Assembly (NCBI GenBank): GCA_036269895.1 | Contig: DATBDN010000215.1 | Location: forward strand, 1-16,799 | Length of the DNA: 16,799 nt | Direction of reading: 5' to 3' | From: DATBDN01 sp036269895 | Lineage (GTDB): Bacteria > Actinomycetota > Thermoleophilia > Solirubrobacterales > Thermoleophilaceae | Shown here: positions 13,059 to 16,799 of the stretch, piece after piece | How positions within the stretch are numbered: the first letter of the stretch is position 1 | Layout of the letters: each line of letters starts with the position of its first letter | Notes under the pieces: model-generated | Told to the model about the DNA's origin: nothing | What the model saw: the letters and a program-made list of their open reading frames with translations, nothing else | Database searches by the model: none | Position numbers and translations under genes: made by a program

Positions 13059-15982
13059 TCGGGCGCCCTTGGCGGTTGCTCGTCAGCCGGGACGTCGAGC
13101 GGGACCTCCACAACCGTGTATGGCCGTGCCGTCTCGACGACGCCGCCGAGGTCGTAGCAGTAGAGCGAGTGCCGGACCGACGGTGTGGCGCCGTCGAGGA
13201 AGTCGACGACGCCGAAGTTGGCGAACCAGACCCAGCTTCGAGCGGGAGCGTGCTCGGGCTGCCAGCGATGACGGTCCGAGGCGGACTGCGCCATCGCCGG
13301 TATCCCGGCAGTCGCCGGAAGCAGAGGCGGCGGCAGAAGCCCAGCCAACCGCTCGTCGTCCGGCCGCTCGTCCTGTTGTAGCCCGAACCGCCACGACCAG
13401 TCCGGATCGCGCACCTGCCTCGTGTGCGGGGGCAGCGCGCGCGGCGGCAGCAGGATCGGGTCGACCGTCAGCAGGTGCTTCACGCGCGCGTTGAAGTCGA
13501 CGGACTGGCCCGACTCGTCGGGAGGCGGCGGCTCGACCGGATCCGCGGCCGTCGACGACCCAGTCATGCCCTTCACCCACGCCATGCGCTCGATGTCGTC
13601 TGAGAGCGCGCCGCCGACCTGCTGCGCAAGGTCCATCGAGAAGTACTCGACCCGCGTGATCGGCTGCTGGTTCAGGAACGCGCTCGACGTGAGCTGGACG
13701 AAGCGCGTCCGCTGCGGCATAGGCGGCGGACCGGCCCAATACGACATCGAGAGCGTGCAGGAGTAGTGGACGTCGCCTGACAGGAAGATCACGCGGCGGC
13801 GGTTGCGCAGGCGGGCGAGCAGCGCCTCGAACGCGCGCGGCACGTAACCCCAGGGCTCCGGGTCCTTGCCCTCGCGGCCGATGAACTCGTACGGGCGCCG
13901 GAGCGTCGCGAACGTGCCCTGGGGCGGCAGCTTGGCAAGGTCGTGGATGTTGAGAATCGGCTGGAAAAGCGACTCCACTGCCGGGTAGCCGAGCACCGGC
14001 GCCGCCGAGACCACGATTGTGAAGCCCTCGGCAACGCCAACCGACGGATCGGCCGGAATCTGCAACTGCATCGACTCGGTCGTCATGAGTGGCGCGTTCG
14101 CCACCTCGCCGAACGGCTCGCCGGCGCCAGGGTCGGCATCTTGCTCGTAGCCGCGCCAAGTCCGCGTGTCGAGCACGATGACCTCGAAGCCCGCGCCCTG
14201 GTAGCGATAGTCCCAGCGCATGCGTTGATCAACCGGCAGCGGAGCGGAGGTGGTGCGCTGCAGATCGAAGAGCTTCTCGAGCTTCTCGAGCGCGTTCTGC
14301 TCCGGGCCGTCCTGCCAGAGGCTGCCGTCCTGACGGTGGAAGAGCAGGTTGATCGTCGTGAGGATTTGGTTCGCGATCGAATCCGAGACGGCGTACGCGC
14401 GCGGGTCATTGCCCCACCCCTGGAAGAGCGTGTAGCTCGCGAGGGCATTGCGTACGATCCCGCGACCGAGCGGCGAGTCACGCATCGCGCGCTCCCACTT
14501 CAGGTTGATGTTCCAGTCGTCGGAGACGTCGTGGTCGTCGAAGATCATGTAGGTCGCCACGTTCGCGAGGGCCCGACGCACACGCGGGAGTCCCTCGTAG
14601 AACCAGTGCATCCGCTGCAGGTTGTCCCTCGCCTCGTCGCCTGCGACACGTCCCTCCGGCCCGCTGGTCCAGTCGATGTCGACGCCATAGTGCTTCACGC
14701 CGGCGAACCACGACGGAGTGAGCCGTGGCGCGAGCTTCTCGAGTTGATCGGGGGCTGTCTTATGGGGCAGGTTGAAGCGCGGCGGATCCTTGTACTCGGG
14801 GTGGGGCGACGCCGCCCAGAACGGGCCCCAGACGTCGGGCTTGCCGCCTTCTTCGCCCCAGGCTTTGGTCCGCTCCGCGTCTGGGACGTAGGCGTCGAGA
14901 TCGAGATCTTCCGGTGGCACCAGGCGCCACGCCTCGTAGTAGGGGATGCGGTCGCACACCTCGTCTGGTACGTCATGGGGAATTGCCTTGAGAGCCGCGC
15001 GCAAGTCGCGCGTGTGGGTGCGATACGCGTCGACGCGCTCCCAGCGGCCGGCGAGCATCGGCTCCAGGTCCGGCCAGAGGACGTTCGACCACATCGTCAG
15101 GTACATCGCGCTGAACTCGCCGAGGCCCATCATGGAAGCGCTCAGGTGATCGGAGGTGAACCCGGCGGTGTTCGAGATCAGGTGCTGGCGGCGGCCTACC
15201 GGGAAGTGGAGCCGGTCGATCGGGAACACCTGCGTCATGTCGCCTTCGTCGCTGGCCATGAGCTTTTCGACCGGTGTCGAGGTTGCGCCGCCGATCAAGC
15301 GCGCGGCGATCGGCGAGATGACCTGGCCGTACTCGGGACCCGTGTCGTCGGCGTAGATCTGGTCGCCGGTCAGGAACAGCATCTGGATCCGCTGGAGTGG
15401 ATCGGACTGACTCGCCCCGATGAGACCGTCGAGCTCGGGCATCGTGTCCTTGCCCTCGCCGGTCGGGAAACGGCAGGAGCCATGGGCGAAGCGCAACTGC
15501 ATCGGCAACTCGGCGGGCAGGACGAAGCTCGGCAGCCAGCCGGGGGTGTACCCGAGCGCCAGATGCGCGTGGCTGCGGCCGTCGAGTCCGACGATGTCGT
15601 TGTTCGTCAGCAGCCCTAGTTCGCCGAGACCGTATTCCTCGCCGCCGGGGCCGTCTTCGTCCGCCTTAATGCGGAGGTCGTACGAGAAGATCTGGCCCCA
15701 TTCGAGCTGCGTTGGCGGGGCGGGCTCCATCACGGCAACTGCTATGTGGAGCTCCTGGCCTACCGCGAGCGTGTGGGGGTCGGGAGGGATGCCACGCACG
15801 CCCGACCCGTCCGGAACCGGCAATGCCGGGACATTGGTCAGCGCGTTCCGAGGGCCGAGCCCGCGGAAGACCTGCAGGCGAACCGTGGCGGGTTTCCGCA
15901 GCGCGATCCAGACGGAAACGAGATCCGGCTGAACCCGGCGGACGATCGGGCCGGCGAGCACGTCGTGAGGCTCGAGCGGCAT
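13055..15982 (-). CDS. PhoD-like metallophosphatase (alkaline phosphatase D family), large variant
   Basis: The product belongs to the PhoD-like calcineurin-type metallophosphoesterases, which hydrolyse phosphomono- or diesters with bound metal ions. An N-terminal beta domain (about 10-105, with VSVWIALRK like PhoD_N) precedes the catalytic domain. Family motifs are RFAHGSCRF (164-172), FLTGDQIYADD (203-213), MIFDDHDVSDDWN (479-491), VIVLDTRTWRGYE (601-613) and FLSGDVHYSC (733-742), so the metal-binding Asp, Asn/His and GDVH-type residues appear intact. At 975 residues it is much longer than typical PhoD (about 520-580). The excess lies in a long insert between the second and third motifs and in a C-terminal extension after about 800. 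PhoD proteins usually carry a twin-arginine signal; this one starts directly with MPLEPHDVLAG and has no leader. The start ATG at 15982 lacks a strong ribosome site. It is the first gene of the operon. Substrate is unknown. Confidence 0.93.
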   Translation of the reverse strand: MPLEPHDVLAGPIVRRVQPDLVSVWIALRKPATVRLQVFRGLGPRNALTNVPALPVPDGSGVRGIPPDPHTLAVGQELHIAVAVMEPAPPTQLEWGQIFSYDLRIKADEDGPGGEEYGLGELGLLTNNDIVGLDGRSHAHLALGYTPGWLPSFVLPAELPMQLRFAHGSCRFPTGEGKDTMPELDGLIGASQSDPLQRIQMLFLTGDQIYADDTGPEYGQVISPIAARLIGGATSTPVEKLMASDEGDMTQVFPIDRLHFPVGRRQHLISNTAGFTSDHLSASMMGLGEFSAMYLTMWSNVLWPDLEPMLAGRWERVDAYRTHTRDLRAALKAIPHDVPDEVCDRIPYYEAWRLVPPEDLDLDAYVPDAERTKAWGEEGGKPDVWGPFWAASPHPEYKDPPRFNLPHKTAPDQLEKLAPRLTPSWFAGVKHYGVDIDWTSGPEGRVAGDEARDNLQRMHWFYEGLPRVRRALANVATYMIFDDHDVSDDWNINLKWERAMRDSPLGRGIVRNALASYTLFQGWGNDPRAYAVSDSIANQILTTINLLFHRQDGSLWQDGPEQNALEKLEKLFDLQRTTSAPLPVDQRMRWDYRYQGAGFEVIVLDTRTWRGYEQDADPGAGEPFGEVANAPLMTTESMQLQIPADPSVGVAEGFTIVVSAAPVLGYPAVESLFQPILNIHDLAKLPPQGTFATLRRPYEFIGREGKDPEPWGYVPRAFEALLARLRNRRRVIFLSGDVHYSCTLSMSYWAGPPPMPQRTRFVQLTSSAFLNQQPITRVEYFSMDLAQQVGGALSDDIERMAWVKGMTGSSTAADPVEPPPPDESGQSVDFNARVKHLLTVDPILLPPRALPPHTRQVRDPDWSWRFGLQQDERPDDERLAGLLPPPLLPATAGIPAMAQSASDRHRWQPEHAPARSWVWFANFGVVDFLDGATPSVRHSLYCYDLGGVVETARPYTVVEVPLDVPADEQPPRAPE

Positions 15983-16209
15983 CTCGCTGGGACGCTATCT
16001 CCGGCGCTCACGCGCGAGCGGAGAATCCGCCGAAATTCATTACGCGGCCACCCAGAGGGTGCTCCGACCCGATGGCGATGCGTGCGATGTTTAAGGTTGA
16101 AGTTCGCGTCTTGCCCCCCAAGTGGCGGGAAACAGTTCGATTCAGGCGATACATTCGTCCGGCGCCACTGTTTGATTCGCCAAGCGGGGGCAAACAGGCG
16201 AAGACACCA
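15983..16209. promoter_or_regulatory. Divergent intergenic region between the large operon and the sugar transferase
   Basis: These 227 bases separate two divergent starts and must hold the promoters for both, unless one transcript begins elsewhere. The middle is noticeably more AT-rich than the genes (for example AAATTCATTA near 16033-16042 and TTTAAGGTTGAAG near 16090-16102). A long imperfect inverted repeat lies at 16111-16193. I could not pick convincing -35/-10 pairs with proper spacing on either strand. The minus-strand reading frame that crosses this region is Arg/Ser-rich and is antisense to the sugar transferase at its upstream end, so it was not called. Confidence 0.6.
16111..16193. 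repeat. Imperfect inverted repeat, candidate operator or 5' UTR structure
   Basis: The left arm is at 16111-16136 and the right arm at 16167-16193, separated by 30 bases. After reverse-complementing the right arm, both read TTGCCCCC, then TGGCG, then AAACAGT, giving 20 shared positions of 26-27. The repeat ends 16 bases before the sugar-transferase ATG, so it could form a leader hairpin or be a pair of binding sites for a dimeric regulator. No U-tract follows, so it is not a standard terminator. Confidence 0.6.
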
Positions 16210-16799
16210 ATGGCCAACGGCGGACTTTTAAAAGAGCTGCAAGAGCTCCAGCCTGCCCCGGGGGCGACCGCGCTGCCGCCGCGAGACGTCCGTGCCCGCC
16301 GGCCGTTCCTGCTGCGGGCGATCATCCGCCTGCGCACGCTGCGCTCGATCGCGCGCGTGCTCATGCTCGGCGCCCTCGATGCCGCCGGCGTCTTCCTCGC
16401 CATCTGGACGGCGCTCGAGCTCAAGGCGCTCCTGCGGGACAAGTCCGACCTGACCCTGTCGTACCACCAGGCCCAGGACGTCGCCCTGCTCGCGATCCTC
16501 GTCACGCTTCTGTTGTTCGCGCGCTCCGACCTCTACGCCGACCGGGCGGTCCGGCCCGGCTTCACGCGCGTGATCGCGTCGCTCTTCCAGGCGACCCTCG
16601 TCGTATTCCTGTTCGCGGTCGTCCAAGGCGAGCAGTTCTCGAGCTACTACATCTTCTACGGGTCGCTGCTGTTCGCGCTCGTCTACGTGTCGTCCTTCCG
16701 CTACCTGTTCGAGAAGCTCACCGGCGCGCTCCTGCGCATGGGCGGCTACCACCGCCGCGCCATCCTCGTGGGCACGGGCGCGCACATCGAGGCGGTTGC
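16210..16799 (+). CDS. Polyprenyl-phosphate sugar-1-phosphate transferase, 5' part only
   Basis: An open frame begins at ATG 16210 (MANGGLLKELQELQP) and stays open for 196 codons to the window edge. It has a cytoplasmic basic N-terminus and four hydrophobic helices at about 47-69, 89-104, 121-139 and 145-164. These are followed by HRRAILVGTGAHIEAV at 181-196, the first strand and glycine turn of a Rossmann-like (CoA-binding-type) domain. This order matches the N-terminal half of polytopic initiating transferases of exopolysaccharide synthesis (WbaP/WcaJ/CpsE type), which move a sugar-1-phosphate from a nucleotide sugar onto undecaprenyl phosphate in the membrane. The catalytic C-terminal domain would lie outside the window, so substrate and even full function are unproven. 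There is only a weak purine-rich ribosome site (AGGCGAAG at 16196-16203). It is divergent from the large operon and may open a separate polysaccharide locus. Confidence 0.82.
   Translation, partial: MANGGLLKELQELQPAPGATALPPRDVRARRPFLLRAIIRLRTLRSIARVLMLGALDAAGVFLAIWTALELKALLRDKSDLTLSYHQAQDVALLAILVTLLLFARSDLYADRAVRPGFTRVIASLFQATLVVFLFAVVQGEQFSSYYIFYGSLLFALVYVSSFRYLFEKLTGALLRMGGYHRRAILVGTGAHIEAV

Noticed and set aside
13943..15619. Plus-strand 558-codon open frame antisense to the phosphatase
   Set aside because: Long only because of high GC; the opposite strand carries all PhoD catalytic motifs.
1420..15982. Contractile injection system or phage tail locus
   Set aside because: Large proteins of unknown function suggested it, but no sheath, tube, baseplate, ATPase or spike signature is visible.
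16008..16785. Minus-strand open frames (165 and 185 codons) opposite the sugar transferase
   Set aside because: Arg/Glu-rich shadows; the plus strand shows four hydrophobic helices and a Rossmann start typical of sugar transferases.

Overview
The window is a high-GC bacterial segment dominated by one leftward (minus-strand) block of five large genes between about 1420 and 15982. A divergent, incomplete exopolysaccharide-type sugar transferase gene begins at 16210 on the plus strand and runs off the right edge. Decayed mobile-element DNA fills the left edge. High GC, frequent GTG/TTG starts, an actinobacterial-looking IS110 fragment and a four-helix, Rossmann-type sugar transferase together suggest an actinobacterium, possibly class Thermoleophilia (Solirubrobacterales-like). 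That placement is inference, not a search result.

Layout from left to right. 1-461 holds a degraded coding segment on the minus strand. 470-1146 is an IS110-family transposase pseudogene with a one-base frameshift and a missing C-terminal catalytic half. 1147-1419 is non-coding and probably includes the old IS left end. The five-gene block follows, read right to left: a 975-aa PhoD-like metallophosphatase (15982-13055), a 1142-aa beta-rich protein resembling the DUF6603 group (13058-9630), an 889-aa protein with a proline-rich heptad repeat (9633-6964), a 1286-aa protein (6962-3102) and a 553-aa protein (3081-1420). 15983-16209 is the divergent regulatory region and contains a long imperfect inverted repeat.

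The five genes almost certainly form one operon. Successive junctions are a 4-bp GTGA overlap, another GTGA overlap, a 1-bp gap and a 20-bp gap, and there is no room for internal promoters or terminators. Only the first gene has a readily assigned enzymatic fold. The other four carry distinctive motifs that I associate, from memory only, with conserved but functionally unnamed proteins that occur together. None has an evident secretion signal, and the PhoD-like protein lacks the Tat leader typical of its family. The cluster therefore looks like an uncharacterised multi-protein assembly or pathway with a phosphoesterase as first gene. This is the most interesting content of the window. The biochemical purpose cannot be read from the sequence.

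The five large genes are free of frameshifts over 14.5 kb, while all disrupted reading frames lie left of position 1150. The left edge therefore looks like genuine decay around an old insertion rather than poor sequence quality.
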